Source: Parafrankia sp041008525
Lineage (GTDB): Bacteria > Actinomycetota > Actinomycetes > Frankiales > Frankiaceae
Assembly (NCBI RefSeq): GCF_041008525.1
Contig: NZ_JBFLUG010000025.1
Span: forward strand, 1 to 64,000
Direction of reading: 5' to 3'
DNA length: 64,000 nucleotides
The notes under the pieces were generated by a model. It saw only the letters and a list, made by a program, of their open reading frames with translations, did no database searches and had not been told where the DNA came from. Shown piece after piece: positions 35,056 through 43,613 of this stretch; the stretch's first letter is position 1; each line of letters opens with the position of its first letter. The translations under genes and the position numbers were made by a program.

Positions 35056-35952
35056 TCAGCCTCCGAGTAACTCGCCGAGGCTGCGCTCCACCCGGACGAA
35101 GTCCTCGCGGTACTTCACCACCGCGCCGAGGGTGGCCCGCGCCGCCTCCTCGTCCAGACGGCTGGCACCGAGGGTGTGCAGAGCGTGCGCCCAGTCGATC
35201 GTCTCGGCCACCCCGGGCGGCTTGAGGAGATCGGCTGTGCGGAGCCGGCCCGCGGTCCGGGCGACGTCGGCGACGAGCCGTACCGCCGCGTCGGGGACCC
35301 GTGACCGCACGATCGCGACCTCCCGGTCGAAGTCGGGGTGCGCGAGCCACAGGTAGAGGCAGCGACGCTTGAGCGCGTCGTGCACCTCGCGGGTGCGGTT
35401 CGAGGTGATCACGGTCAGCGGGGGGACGTCCGCCGCGATCGTGCCGAGCTCCGGCACCGTCACGGCGTTCTCGGCCAGCACCTCCAGCAGGAACGCCTCG
35501 AACTCGTCGTCGGCGCGGTCGATCTCGTCGATGAGCAGGACGGCGGGGCTCTGCTCGAGAGCGAGCAGGATCGGCCTGGCGATCAGGAACCGCCGGTCGT
35601 ACAGGGACGCCTCGAGATCCCCCCGGTCACCGGCGCCGCCAGCGCCGGCGGCGGGGTCGGAGCCCGCGGCGCGCAGGTGCAGGATCTGCCGCGGAAAGTC
35701 CCAGTCGTAGAGCGCCTGACTGGCGTCGATGCCCTCGTAGCACTGCAGGCGCAGGAGCCGGACGCCGCAGATCTCCGTCAGCGCGTGCGCCAGGGCGGTC
35801 TTGCCGACTCCCGGGTCGCCCTCCACGAACAGCGGCCGGTGCATCCTCATCGCGAGGAACACCGCGGTGGCGATCCCCGGGCTCGGCAGATAACCGGCCG
35901 CTTCGAGGGCGTCCGCCACGGCGGTCGGGTCGGCGAAGTCGGGGAACGACAT
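35056..35952 (-). CDS. MoxR-family AAA+ ATPase, CoxD-like
   Basis: Encodes 298 aa. Walker A GDPGVGKT (45-52), Walker B VLLIDEIDRADDEFE, sensor-1 VITSNRTREVHDALKRRC and a C-terminal lid domain. MoxR ATPases pair with a VWA protein as a chaperone for metal-cofactor insertion; here the partner gene is immediately downstream. ATG at 35952 is chosen; a GTG at 35967 in the same frame is also possible and neither has a strong ribosome site. The insert with GAGGAGDRGD (about 100) is a flexible loop. Confidence 0.87.
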   Translation of the reverse strand: MSFPDFADPTAVADALEAAGYLPSPGIATAVFLAMRMHRPLFVEGDPGVGKTALAHALTEICGVRLLRLQCYEGIDASQALYDWDFPRQILHLRAAGSDPAAGAGGAGDRGDLEASLYDRRFLIARPILLALEQSPAVLLIDEIDRADDEFEAFLLEVLAENAVTVPELGTIAADVPPLTVITSNRTREVHDALKRRCLYLWLAHPDFDREVAIVRSRVPDAAVRLVADVARTAGRLRTADLLKPPGVAETIDWAHALHTLGASRLDEEAARATLGAVVKYREDFVRVERSLGELLGG

Positions 35953-36005
35953 GACGGGAGCTACCACCGCTCAACTCGTGCAGGAACGCGGACGGAGCGG
36001 GACCT

Positions 36006-36806
36006 CTATCCGCAGAGCCGCTGCCGTGCCCTGCGCAGCAGAGCGTTCAGCAGCCAGCCCGCCAGGAAGGCGGCGAGCAGCGGGGCGGAGTGCTTCAGCA
36101 CCGGCGCCCCGGCCGTGCCGAGCAGGTCGACGGGCTCGGCCACCGGCTGGTTGATGACACGCGTCACCGGCTTCGTCGGTGTCACCGGCGCTGCGGCGCC
36201 GGCCGGGTCGACGGCGGCGGGAGCGGGAGCGGCGGCGGGAGCCGCAGCGGATCCGGTCGAGGGAGCCGCGGCGACGCCGGGAGCGGACGCGGCCGGAGCC
36301 GCCGCGGAGGTGGCCACGGCCGCCGGCGCGGGTTCGGGGGCGGGCGGAGCGGTGTCGTCGTCGCCCCTGAGCACGGTCGACTCGAGGGAGTCGACGAAGC
36401 GGCCCAGCAGGCTGGCGCTGACGTCGGCGATCACGCCGCGGCCGAACTGGGCGACCTTGCCGGTGATGTGCAGGTCGGTCAGCACGACCGCCTTCGTGCC
36501 GTCGCCGTCGGGGGCGAGGGTGACGGTGATGGTGGCCGACGCGTTGCCCTGGCCGCGGGTCTCCTTGCCGTCGGCCTTGAGGACCGCGCGGTGCGCCGCC
36601 TCGTCACGTTCGAGGAAGGTCGCTGTTCCCTTGTACTGGGCGGTGATCGGACCCACCTTGACCTTCACGGCACCGCGGTACTCCTCGCCGGCGACCTCCA
36701 GGAGCTGGGCGCCCGGCATGCAGGGTGCGATGCGTTCGAGGTCGGTGAGAACCGCCCAGGTGGTGGCGGGGCTGGCGGCGACGCGGAACTCGTTGGTCAG
36801 TTCCAT
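36006..36806 (-). CDS. SRPBCC-domain protein, CoxG-like, with C-terminal membrane anchor
   Basis: Encodes 266 aa. Residues 1-148 are an SRPBCC (START-like) domain of the CoxG group: FRVAASPATTWAVLTDLERIAPCMPGA, VKVKVGPITAQYKG, ITGKVAQFGRGVIADV. A long Ala/Pro linker (150-215) leads to a hydrophobic C-terminal helix (SAPLLAAFLAGWLLNALLRR) that should anchor it in the membrane. CoxG is thought to recruit the hydroxylase to the membrane near quinones. GGAG lies 11 bases before the ATG. It is separated from coxS by about 180 bases. Confidence 0.87.
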   Translation of the reverse strand: MELTNEFRVAASPATTWAVLTDLERIAPCMPGAQLLEVAGEEYRGAVKVKVGPITAQYKGTATFLERDEAAHRAVLKADGKETRGQGNASATITVTLAPDGDGTKAVVLTDLHITGKVAQFGRGVIADVSASLLGRFVDSLESTVLRGDDDTAPPAPEPAPAAVATSAAAPAASAPGVAAAPSTGSAAAPAAAPAPAAVDPAGAAAPVTPTKPVTRVINQPVAEPVDLLGTAGAPVLKHSAPLLAAFLAGWLLNALLRRARQRLCG

Positions 36807-36987
36807 GGGAAATCCGTCTCCTAGAAAATGCGAACCCGGGCGCGGCGGGCCCGCCGCTGCCTCGGGGCCCGGTAGAGGTCGTCGTGGGGAGAACGGCCGC
36901 GGCCGGGGTACGCGGCCCGGGCCGCGGGCAGCTGTGCCAGCCCGGGCGCACCCGGGCCCGGGTGCGCCGCCGACGGCCCGACAGCGG

Positions 36988-37458
36988 TCACGGCGTGCTG
37001 CGCGCCGCGGCCCGCACGGCCTTCATGATCCCCTGATAGCCCGTGCAGCGGCAGATGTTGCCGGACAGGCCGGCGCGGATCTCGTCGTCGGACGGGTCGG
37101 GGTTGTCGCGGAGGAACGCGGTCACCGAGACGACGAAACCAGGCGTGCAGAAGCCGCACTGGAGGCCGTGGTGATCGCGGAACGCCTCCTGCACGGGCGA
37201 CAGCGCGTCAGGCTCACCCAGCCCCTCGATCGTGGTGACCTCGGCGCCGTCGGCCTGCACCGCGAGGACGAGGCAGGCCCGTACCGCCGCGCCGTCCAGC
37301 AGGACCGTGCACGCGCCGCACACCCCGTGCTCGCACCCGAGGTGTGTCCCGGTGAGGTGGCAGTGCTCCCGCAGGTAGTCGGCCAGCGTCAGACGTGGTT
37401 CGACCCGCCCGCGGCGCGCGAGGCCGTTGACGCGCGTCTCGATCTCGATCTCATTCAT
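36988..37458 (-). CDS. Molybdenum hydroxylase small [2Fe-2S] subunit (CoxS family)
   Basis: Encodes 156 aa. Two iron-sulfur centres are complete: plant-ferredoxin-type Cys42, Cys47, Cys50, Cys62 (GCEHGVCGACTV ... AC) and C-terminal Cys101, Cys104, Cys136, Cys138 (CGFCTPG, CRCTGYQ). It passes electrons from the Mo site to FAD. GGAGG lies 6 bases before the ATG, and the start overlaps the stop of the FAD subunit by 8 bases. Confidence 0.93.
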   Translation of the reverse strand: MNEIEIETRVNGLARRGRVEPRLTLADYLREHCHLTGTHLGCEHGVCGACTVLLDGAAVRACLVLAVQADGAEVTTIEGLGEPDALSPVQEAFRDHHGLQCGFCTPGFVVSVTAFLRDNPDPSDDEIRAGLSGNICRCTGYQGIMKAVRAAARSTP

Positions 37459-38326
37459 GAAGAGCCTCCTGCGCCGCGCGCCGCCAGGCACGGGCCACCA
37501 TCGCGGCGCCGACGCGCCTGCGGTAGTCGGCCGACCCGTGGAGGTCGGCCGGGACGGACCTGAGGGCGGCCATCGCCGCCTCGCCGACGGCCTGGGCGTC
37601 GACGTCGGCGATGGCTGTGCCGGTGACAGTCGCCTCCGCGGTGGTGGCGCGTTCCGGTGTCGAGCCGAGGCCGAGCAGGCCGATCGCGCACCGCCCGACG
37701 CGCCCGTCGTCGTCGAGTTCCAGGGCGACGGTCGCGCCCGCGACGGCGAAGTCACCGTGGCGCCGGGCGAGCTCCTCGATCGCATGCCCGCTGCGGCCGC
37801 CCCAGACCGGGAAGGTGACGCCGGTCAGGATCTCGTCGTCGGCGAGCGCCGTCGTCCACGTGCCGGTGAAGAAGTCTGCCGCGGGGATGGTGCGCTGCCC
37901 GCGGGGCGACACCGTCTCCAGCTCCGCGTCCAGCGCCAGCGCGACCGCCGGATACTCGGCAGCCGGGTCCGCGTGGGCGATCGCACCGCCGATCGTGCCG
38001 CGGTTGCGGATCTGGAAATGACCGATGAAGGGTGTCGCCCGGCTCAGCAGCGGGACCGCCTCGGCGACCTCGGCGGACGAGCCGACCGCCGCGTGGGTGG
38101 TGCCGGCGCCGAGACGGATCGTGCCGCCCCGGCGCTCGAGACCCCGCAGCTCCGGTATGCGCCCGAGATCGATCAGATGATCAAAGACCGCGAGGCGCAG
38201 GGCGAGCATGGGAACGAGGCTCTGCCCGCCGGCGAGGACCTTGGCACCGTCGCCGTGCTCGGCGAGCAGCGCGACAGCCTCGTCGAGGCTGGATGGCGCG
38301 TGGTAGGCGAACGGCGCCGGTTTCAC
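37451..38326 (-). CDS. Molybdenum hydroxylase medium FAD subunit (CoxM family)
   Basis: Encodes 291 aa from GTG at 38326 (GAGAGG 8 bases upstream). FAD-binding motifs AGGQSLVPML (32-41) and TIGGAIAHADPAAE (111-124) are both present, followed by the C-terminal CO_deh_flav domain. It takes electrons from the small subunit and hands them to the membrane acceptor. First gene of the operon coxM-coxS-coxG-moxR-coxE-xdhC-coxL; the order differs from the usual M-S-L because the maturation genes sit between S and L. Confidence 0.92.
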   Translation of the reverse strand: MKPAPFAYHAPSSLDEAVALLAEHGDGAKVLAGGQSLVPMLALRLAVFDHLIDLGRIPELRGLERRGGTIRLGAGTTHAAVGSSAEVAEAVPLLSRATPFIGHFQIRNRGTIGGAIAHADPAAEYPAVALALDAELETVSPRGQRTIPAADFFTGTWTTALADDEILTGVTFPVWGGRSGHAIEELARRHGDFAVAGATVALELDDDGRVGRCAIGLLGLGSTPERATTAEATVTGTAIADVDAQAVGEAAMAALRSVPADLHGSADYRRRVGAAMVARAWRRAAQEALHE

Positions 38327-38623
38327 GGGAGCGACCTCTCCGGAACACCGGGAGCGGCGCCGCCCGCGCCACTCCACCCGAGCCGCACGTGTGTGCGCCC
38401 GAGGTGATTACCTGCGTCCTGTCTGGGCCACCGTAACATCGCGTGCCCGCGCCCCTTCGTGTTCGCATCAACGTGCTCGTACCGACGCTCTCGGGCGTCG
38501 TGTTTATCAGTGGACGGGAAGTCCGAACCGGCTTGCTGAACACTCGTTTTAGCACAGATCCGCACGGGCGTCAGCATATGATCCGCGCACAGCCTATCGA
38601 TGGTCCGCCCGTATGTACACGCG
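38327..38623. promoter_or_regulatory. Promoter region of the hydroxylase operon
   Basis: 297 bases between the mftR stop and coxM, both on the minus strand. The middle (38500-38600) has reduced GC with runs such as gtgtttatcag and cgttttagcacag and is the likely promoter. No terminator hairpin was recognised after mftR, so read-through from the mycofactocin operon is possible. Confidence 0.4.
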
Positions 38624-39226
38624 TCACGGACGCTGGTCGGCGAAGTACAGCCGAAGCCCGGACAGCGCCTCGTCGAGAAAATCTCCGATCGTTCCGTCCT
38701 CGTGGTCGAGCCACTGCTCGTAGGCGGAGAGGGCCAGCGCCAGGGTTACCTGGCCCACCGTACGCGGCAGCAGGTCACCGGGGTCCACGGCGTGCCGCGC
38801 AGCGACGTAGGAGGCTATGACCTCGCGCCACTGCCGGTATTTCAGTGCCGAATGCGCCTGCAGGGCGGGCGTCCTGAGCAGCAGGATCATTCGCTGCCGG
38901 TGCTGGGTAATGGCCTCGGTCGGGAACAGGTTGAACGCGAGCACCGCCCGGTGTACCGCCTCGAACACCGGGATGTCATGCGGCATCGCCTCCAGGGAAG
39001 CCTGAAGCCCGGCGAGACTCTCGTCGAACCGGCCCCACGGAATATCATTCTTGGACGGGTAGTACCTGAGTAGGGTCCTCCTTCCGATACCGGCGGCCTG
39101 GGCTATCGCATCCAGGGTGGTGGCGTCGAAGCCGCGTTCGGCGAAAGCCGCGAATGCCGCCCGCTCGATCGCGCCGTGATCGGTGACGGGTGGGCGGCCC
39201 TTCGGGCGCCTCGGCAGGTCGGCCAT
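38624..39226 (-). CDS. mftR: Mycofactocin system TetR-family regulator
   Basis: Encodes 200 aa. The HTH has the mftR-type sequence RGFDATTLDAIAQAAGIGRRTLLRYYPSKNDIPWGRFDE (given in part), including the YYPSKND element, then AVLAFNLFPTEAITQHRQRM. MftR proteins repress mycofactocin operons and respond to acyl-CoA-type ligands in mycobacteria. Here the gene is last in the operon, 39 bases after mftF, rather than upstream of mftA. Confidence 0.88.
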   Translation of the reverse strand: MADLPRRPKGRPPVTDHGAIERAAFAAFAERGFDATTLDAIAQAAGIGRRTLLRYYPSKNDIPWGRFDESLAGLQASLEAMPHDIPVFEAVHRAVLAFNLFPTEAITQHRQRMILLLRTPALQAHSALKYRQWREVIASYVAARHAVDPGDLLPRTVGQVTLALALSAYEQWLDHEDGTIGDFLDEALSGLRLYFADQRP

Positions 39227-39265
39227 AGACCTCGAAATCTACTGACCCGGCCGGGCGGCGGGCCG

Positions 39266-40777
39266 TCAGGGTCCGGTGCCTCCCCTCGCGGGAGCGCTCC
39301 CGTCACGTCCCGGTCGCCGGCCGCGGCGTGCCGGCGCCCGGTCGCGGCGCGGCGGGAACGAGGGGAGCAGGGGGCGGGGCGAGCGGCCTCTGAGCGCGCC
39401 GGCCCACAGGCCCGCTCCGTAGGCGAGGTCGTCGAGGCGGCGGGCCAGGACGAAGCGCGCCGGGTCCAGCGAGGGAGCGGAGCGGCGGTAGTCGAGGAGG
39501 CCGTCGAGGACCGCCGCGGTCAGGACCGCACGGCGCAGGCGGCGGGAGACCAGGGCGCCGGGGAGGCTCAGCGGCCACCAGTGGCGGAGCAGGAGCGCGC
39601 TGGTCTGGCTGGCGGTGGCGGCCAGGCCCCGGCCGGCGAGGTCGGCGGTCAGCCGCGCGCGGTCACCGTCGCGGGGCAGCACGCGGGTGAGCCGGGCACA
39701 CATCACCGCGACCAGGGTGAGGGCCGCGGGGACCGACCACCGCCGCTGGGCCAGCAGCGCCGCGGCCGTGGCTCCGGCCAGGGGGCTGAGCACCGCGGGT
39801 GCCACGGCGGCGCCGTGCCGGCGGGCCAGCTGATGCGCGCCCGTCCCGTAGAAGGCCTTGCGGTTCAGCCAGGCCGCTGGCCGGGTCCGGTGGTCGTGCC
39901 AGGCGGTGACGGCGGGCTCGTACCGGACCTGCTGTTCCTGCGCGACCAGGCGCCAGACCAGGTCGACATCCTCGGCGACGCGCATGCTGTCGGTGAAGCC
40001 GTCGCCGAGGGCGTCGGCCCGGGCCACCAGGCAGGCGCCGGGAACCCAGCCGACGCGGGAGTGCGGGTGCACCAGCGCGGCGTCCGGGCCGGCGTCGAGC
40101 GACGAGCGGGCGTTCTCGTACCGGGAGATCCAGCTGGGTCTCCCGGTGGTCGGAAGACCCAGGATCCGGGGCGTGACAGCGGCGACGCGGGGGAGATGGA
40201 GGTGCCGCGCCAGCATCACCAGGCTGTCCGCGGCGACGACGACGTCGGAGTCCACGAAGGCGACGAACGGGGTGGCGACCGCCGCCAGCCCCGCGTTGCG
40301 GGCACCGGCGGGGCCACGGTTGTAAGGGAGCGCCACCAGCTCGGCGCCGTGCCGCGCCGCCACCCGGGCGATGGCGGCAGGGTCGCGCGAGTGGTCGTCG
40401 ACGACGACCACCCGCAGGCCGCCACCGAGGCCTGCCAGCAACCGCTCCAGAGCCTGCTCGCGATCGCGGACGGGAACCACCACCGTCAGCTGGGACGGGT
40501 CGGCCGGCGGCAGCGCGCTCAGCACCGGGCCGGCCGCACCGCAGGCGAGCAACCGGTCGGCGAGCTTCCCGGACAGGTCGTCGACCACGTGGAGCTGGCG
40601 GTCGACCAGGCGCTGCGCGGCTCTTTCCTGCAGCCGCAGCAGCCGCGGCGGTGCGCCGCCGACCAGCGTCCGGCCGCCGTCGTACACGCGGACGTCGCGG
40701 CCGAGCTCGACGACGAGGCTCGGCTCGACGACGGGGCTCGGCTCGACGACGGGGCCGGGAGGCTGGTGGGCGCTCAT
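39266..40777 (-). CDS. mftF: Mycofactocin glycosyltransferase MftF
   Basis: Encodes 503 aa. A family 2 glycosyltransferase domain: LTVVVPVRDREQAL, RVVVVDDHSRD, the metal-binding FVDSDVVV, and AEDVDLVWRL with the catalytic acidic pair. The ~85-residue N-terminal domain (RVYDGGRTLVGGAPPRLLRL) is typical of MftF. C-terminal hydrophobic helices suggest membrane association. MftF adds beta-1,4-glucose chains to premycofactocin. The N-terminal PVVEPS repeats come from an 18-bp minisatellite (40705-40758). ATG overlaps the SDR stop by 4 bases. Confidence 0.9.
   Translation of the reverse strand: MSAHQPPGPVVEPSPVVEPSLVVELGRDVRVYDGGRTLVGGAPPRLLRLQERAAQRLVDRQLHVVDDLSGKLADRLLACGAAGPVLSALPPADPSQLTVVVPVRDREQALERLLAGLGGGLRVVVVDDHSRDPAAIARVAARHGAELVALPYNRGPAGARNAGLAAVATPFVAFVDSDVVVAADSLVMLARHLHLPRVAAVTPRILGLPTTGRPSWISRYENARSSLDAGPDAALVHPHSRVGWVPGACLVARADALGDGFTDSMRVAEDVDLVWRLVAQEQQVRYEPAVTAWHDHRTRPAAWLNRKAFYGTGAHQLARRHGAAVAPAVLSPLAGATAAALLAQRRWSVPAALTLVAVMCARLTRVLPRDGDRARLTADLAGRGLAATASQTSALLLRHWWPLSLPGALVSRRLRRAVLTAAVLDGLLDYRRSAPSLDPARFVLARRLDDLAYGAGLWAGALRGRSPRPLLPSFPPRRDRAPARRGRRPGRDGSAPARGGTGP
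40705..40758. repeat. 18-bp in-frame minisatellite in mftF 5' end
   Basis: Three tandem 18-base units (40705, 40723, 40741) beginning gctcgacgac and differing at only a few bases. They encode PVVEPS-type repeats just after the MftF start. Confidence 0.85.
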
Positions 40778-41592
40778 CCGCGGAAACCGCCCTCGGCACT
40801 GACCACGGAACCGGTCAGGACGCCCCCGGCGGGGGAGCAGCAGAAGGCGATGGTCCCGGCGATCTCGGCCGGCTCGATCAGCCTGCCGGTGAGCTGGGAG
40901 GAGGCGAAGGTCTCGACGTCCGGCAGCTCGTACAGCGACGCCGTGGCCTCCAACATCGAGGTGCGGGTCGAGCCGGGGGCGACGGCCACGGCGGTGACTC
41001 CGGTGTTGACGAGGTCCGCCGCCAAGCCCCGCACCAGGCCGATCACGGCGTGCTTGGCCGTGCAGTAGGCGGTCAGGTGGAACAGGCCGCGCGTGCCGGC
41101 GGCCGAGGCGACGGCGACGAACCGGCAGCTGGCGGGGTTCGGCCCGCCGAGCATGAGGGGCACGGTGGCCGCGGCGGTGTTCCAGACGCCCAGGACGTCG
41201 ACATCCCACAGTGTCTGCAGGTGGGCGGCCGGTGTCTCCCAGAGCGGACGGCCCCCGACGATGACGGCCGCCGCGGCCACGGCGGCGTCCAGCCGGCCGA
41301 AGCGCTCGACCGCGGTGGCCGCGGCGGCATCGATCGCCGCGCGGTCGCGCACGTCGGCCACGACCGCGACCACCTGGCCGGGATGGTCGTCGCACAGCGC
41401 CTGTAACTGGTCCTTGTCGGCCAGCGGGTACGCGACACCCGGCAGGTCCGCCTCCGCCGCCTCCCCCGCACAGCTGTCGACGGCGACGACGCGGTACCCC
41501 TGCCGGCACAGCGCGCGGACGGTCGCCGCGCCGATCCCGCGCGCCGCCCCGGTCACCAGCGCGACGCGGCCCGGCTCGACCGGCGGGCTCAC
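40774..41592 (-). CDS. Mycofactocin-associated SDR oxidoreductase
   Basis: Encodes 272 aa from GTG. TGAARGIG cofactor loop, catalytic YCTAK, PGSTRTSML and a final GSVVSAEGGF strand. The insert after strand 2 (CAGEAAEADLPGVAYPLADKD) and position between mftE and mftF match SDRs that travel with mycofactocin operons. Such enzymes hold NAD tightly and are thought to be reoxidised through mycofactocin. The start overlaps mftE by 4 bases (GTGA) and its stop overlaps mftF by 4. Substrate unknown; the NNAG-like region reads AVAAAAVIVGG, which is atypical. Confidence 0.87.
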   Translation of the reverse strand: MSPPVEPGRVALVTGAARGIGAATVRALCRQGYRVVAVDSCAGEAAEADLPGVAYPLADKDQLQALCDDHPGQVVAVVADVRDRAAIDAAAATAVERFGRLDAAVAAAAVIVGGRPLWETPAAHLQTLWDVDVLGVWNTAAATVPLMLGGPNPASCRFVAVASAAGTRGLFHLTAYCTAKHAVIGLVRGLAADLVNTGVTAVAVAPGSTRTSMLEATASLYELPDVETFASSQLTGRLIEPAEIAGTIAFCCSPAGGVLTGSVVSAEGGFRG

Positions 41593-42371
41593 GCCGGCGC
41601 CACCGCGGGCCGGGGCGCGCGGAGACGGCCGTCGGTGTCGACGGCTCCACCTTCCACCAGCGCGCAGACCTCTGTGATCATGCCGTTCAGGAGGTGTTCC
41701 CCGTCGCGGGCGGTGGCGGTGGTCGGGTCGCCGAGCACCCCGGACGGCGAGACGGCGGCCACCCCGCCCGTCCTGATGGCGGGCAGCAGCTCGGGGAGGC
41801 TCGCGGTGTTGCCCGCGGCCGCCCTGGTCATGTCCACCTGGTGCGGAGCCAGGTGCAGCATCAGTGAGGTCTCGGTGAACCCCGCGTGCGCGTCGACGAT
41901 CCCGTGCCCGGACCCGGTTCCGGACCCGGTTCCGCACGGCACCCACGCGACGTCGTGCTGCTCGCGGCGCAGCTGCGCGACGGCCGCGGAGAGGTAGCGC
42001 AGGTTGCCGCCGTGCGCGTTGACGAACACGACCCGTCCGCACCAGGTGGCCGCGGAACGGACCAGCTCCACCAGCATCAGGTGCAGGGCCTGGCCACCGA
42101 TGGAGATCGTGCCCGGGAACGACTGGTGTTCCCCGCTGGCCGTGTAGGCGATCGCGGGCGCGACCAGTACCGGTTCGTCGGGACGCCGATCCTGCAGACG
42201 CTGTGCCGCGCCCTCGGTCACCGCGACAGCGAGCGTGGTGTCGGTGGTCAGGGGCAGGTGGGGCCCGTGCTGCTCGACGGCCCCCACCGGGACGAGGAGC
42301 AGCGGCCCGCGGGGGACGAGCGGCCAGGGGCGTTCCGCCAGACTCGGGGGCGCCGGTGGCCTGGCGGTCAT
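41589..42371 (-). CDS. mftE: Mycofactocin peptidase MftE (creatininase family)
   Basis: Encodes 260 aa. Metal-binding creatininase motifs: PVGAVEQHGPHLPLTTDT with Glu33, His35 and Asp44, then VNAHGGN, and HAGFTETSLML. MftE cuts the modified MftA peptide, releasing the C-terminal Val-Tyr-derived heterocycle that becomes the cofactor. ATG overlaps the mftD stop by 4 bases; its own stop overlaps the SDR by 4. The short GTGSGTGSG stretch (~165) is a low-complexity loop. Confidence 0.92.
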   Translation of the reverse strand: MTARPPAPPSLAERPWPLVPRGPLLLVPVGAVEQHGPHLPLTTDTTLAVAVTEGAAQRLQDRRPDEPVLVAPAIAYTASGEHQSFPGTISIGGQALHLMLVELVRSAATWCGRVVFVNAHGGNLRYLSAAVAQLRREQHDVAWVPCGTGSGTGSGHGIVDAHAGFTETSLMLHLAPHQVDMTRAAAGNTASLPELLPAIRTGGVAAVSPSGVLGDPTTATARDGEHLLNGMITEVCALVEGGAVDTDGRLRAPRPAVAPA

Positions 42372-43561
42372 CGCCCGGCCGCGGAGCCGAGCGAGCCGAG
42401 TGCCCGGGTGAAGCCCGCGGGTACCAGGACGTCGTCCGGGGTCAGCTCGTGGATGGAGGAACGCCCGAGCGCCAGCAGCGTCGAGTCGATGCCGTTGCGC
42501 AGGACGTCCAGGACGTTCTCGACGCCGGCCTGCCCGCCGGCGGCCAGCCCCCACAGGTACGCGCGGCCGATCATGACCGCCCGGGCGCCGAGGGCGAGTG
42601 CCTTGACGACGTCCCCGCCCCGGCGGATCCCGCCGTCCATGAGCACTTCGATGTCGGTGCCGACCGCGCCCACGATGGCCGGCAGCGCCCGGATCGGGGC
42701 GGGGGTGCCGTCGAGGTTGTTGCCGCCGTGGTTGGAGACAGAGATCGCGCTGACCCCGGCGTCGACCGCGCGGCGGGCGTCGTCGACCCGGGAGACGCCC
42801 TTGAGCATGAACGGCCCGTCCCACTGCTCCCGCAGCCAGGCGATGTCCTCCCAGCTCGCCGGCGGTGTCTGCATCCACTCGCCGTACGCGCCGAAGAAGA
42901 CCGGGGCCTGCTCGCCGGGTTCGGCCAGGTTCGGCACGCTCAGGTCGGGAAGGTGCCCGGTGCGCAGGTACTCGAACAGCCAGCGCGGCCGGGTGATGCC
43001 CTGCGGCGCCAGCTTGGCCATGGTCCTCAGGTCGAGCCGTTCGGGGATCCACGGGCTGCCCCAGTCCCGGCTGTGGGAGAAGGACCAGTCCAGCGTGACG
43101 ATCAGCCCGACCGCGCCGGCCTGGCGGGCGTGCTCCATCCGCCGGATCATCCAGTCCCGGGAGCCCATCCAGTAGATCTGGAAGAAGGTCTGCGGGTTGG
43201 CCGCGATGACCTGGTCGATGGGCTTGCTGGCGAAGGATGACAGGCCCATCGCCGTGCCGCGGGCGGCAGCCGCCCGGGCGACCGCCACCTCGCCGTCGGG
43301 GTGCACCGCCTGGACCCCGGTCGGCGAGATGACCACCGGCAGGGAGATGGGCTGACCCAGCACCGTGGTCTGCAGGTCACGCTTGGGCGACAGCCCCGCC
43401 ACATGCGGGGCGAAGCCGAGCTCGTCGAACGCCCCGGTGTTGTCCCGGTAGGACACACCTGCCTCCGAGCCGGCCAGCAGCGCGCTGTACACCGATGTCG
43501 GCAGCCTTCGGCGTGCCCGGCGCTGTGCCTCGGCGACCGACTCGAACCATGAGTTGCTCAT
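42368..43561 (-). CDS. mftD: Mycofactocin maturase MftD (FMN-dependent alpha-hydroxyacid dehydrogenase family)
   Basis: Encodes 397 aa. Has the lactate-oxidase-like FMN barrel: VVISPTGVQAVHPDGE, SNHGGNNLDG with the active-site His, and MDGGIRRGGDVVKALALGA. MftD oxidatively deaminates the MftE product to premycofactocin. The gene has tandem ATG codons at 43564 and 43561; GAGGTG just upstream fits the second better. Overlaps mftE by 4 bases. Confidence 0.93.
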   Translation of the reverse strand: MSNSWFESVAEAQRRARRRLPTSVYSALLAGSEAGVSYRDNTGAFDELGFAPHVAGLSPKRDLQTTVLGQPISLPVVISPTGVQAVHPDGEVAVARAAAARGTAMGLSSFASKPIDQVIAANPQTFFQIYWMGSRDWMIRRMEHARQAGAVGLIVTLDWSFSHSRDWGSPWIPERLDLRTMAKLAPQGITRPRWLFEYLRTGHLPDLSVPNLAEPGEQAPVFFGAYGEWMQTPPASWEDIAWLREQWDGPFMLKGVSRVDDARRAVDAGVSAISVSNHGGNNLDGTPAPIRALPAIVGAVGTDIEVLMDGGIRRGGDVVKALALGARAVMIGRAYLWGLAAGGQAGVENVLDVLRNGIDSTLLALGRSSIHELTPDDVLVPAGFTRALGSLGSAAGR

Positions 43562-43613
43562 CATCCACCTCTCGCGGCGCTCCGCTGTGGGAGCAGCCGC
43601 GTCCGATCACGTC

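Noticed and set aside
30409..38326. Calling the hydroxylase a CO dehydrogenase
   Set aside because: The form I loop AYxCSFR and the form II loop AYRGAGR are absent; only the family, not CO oxidation, is supported.
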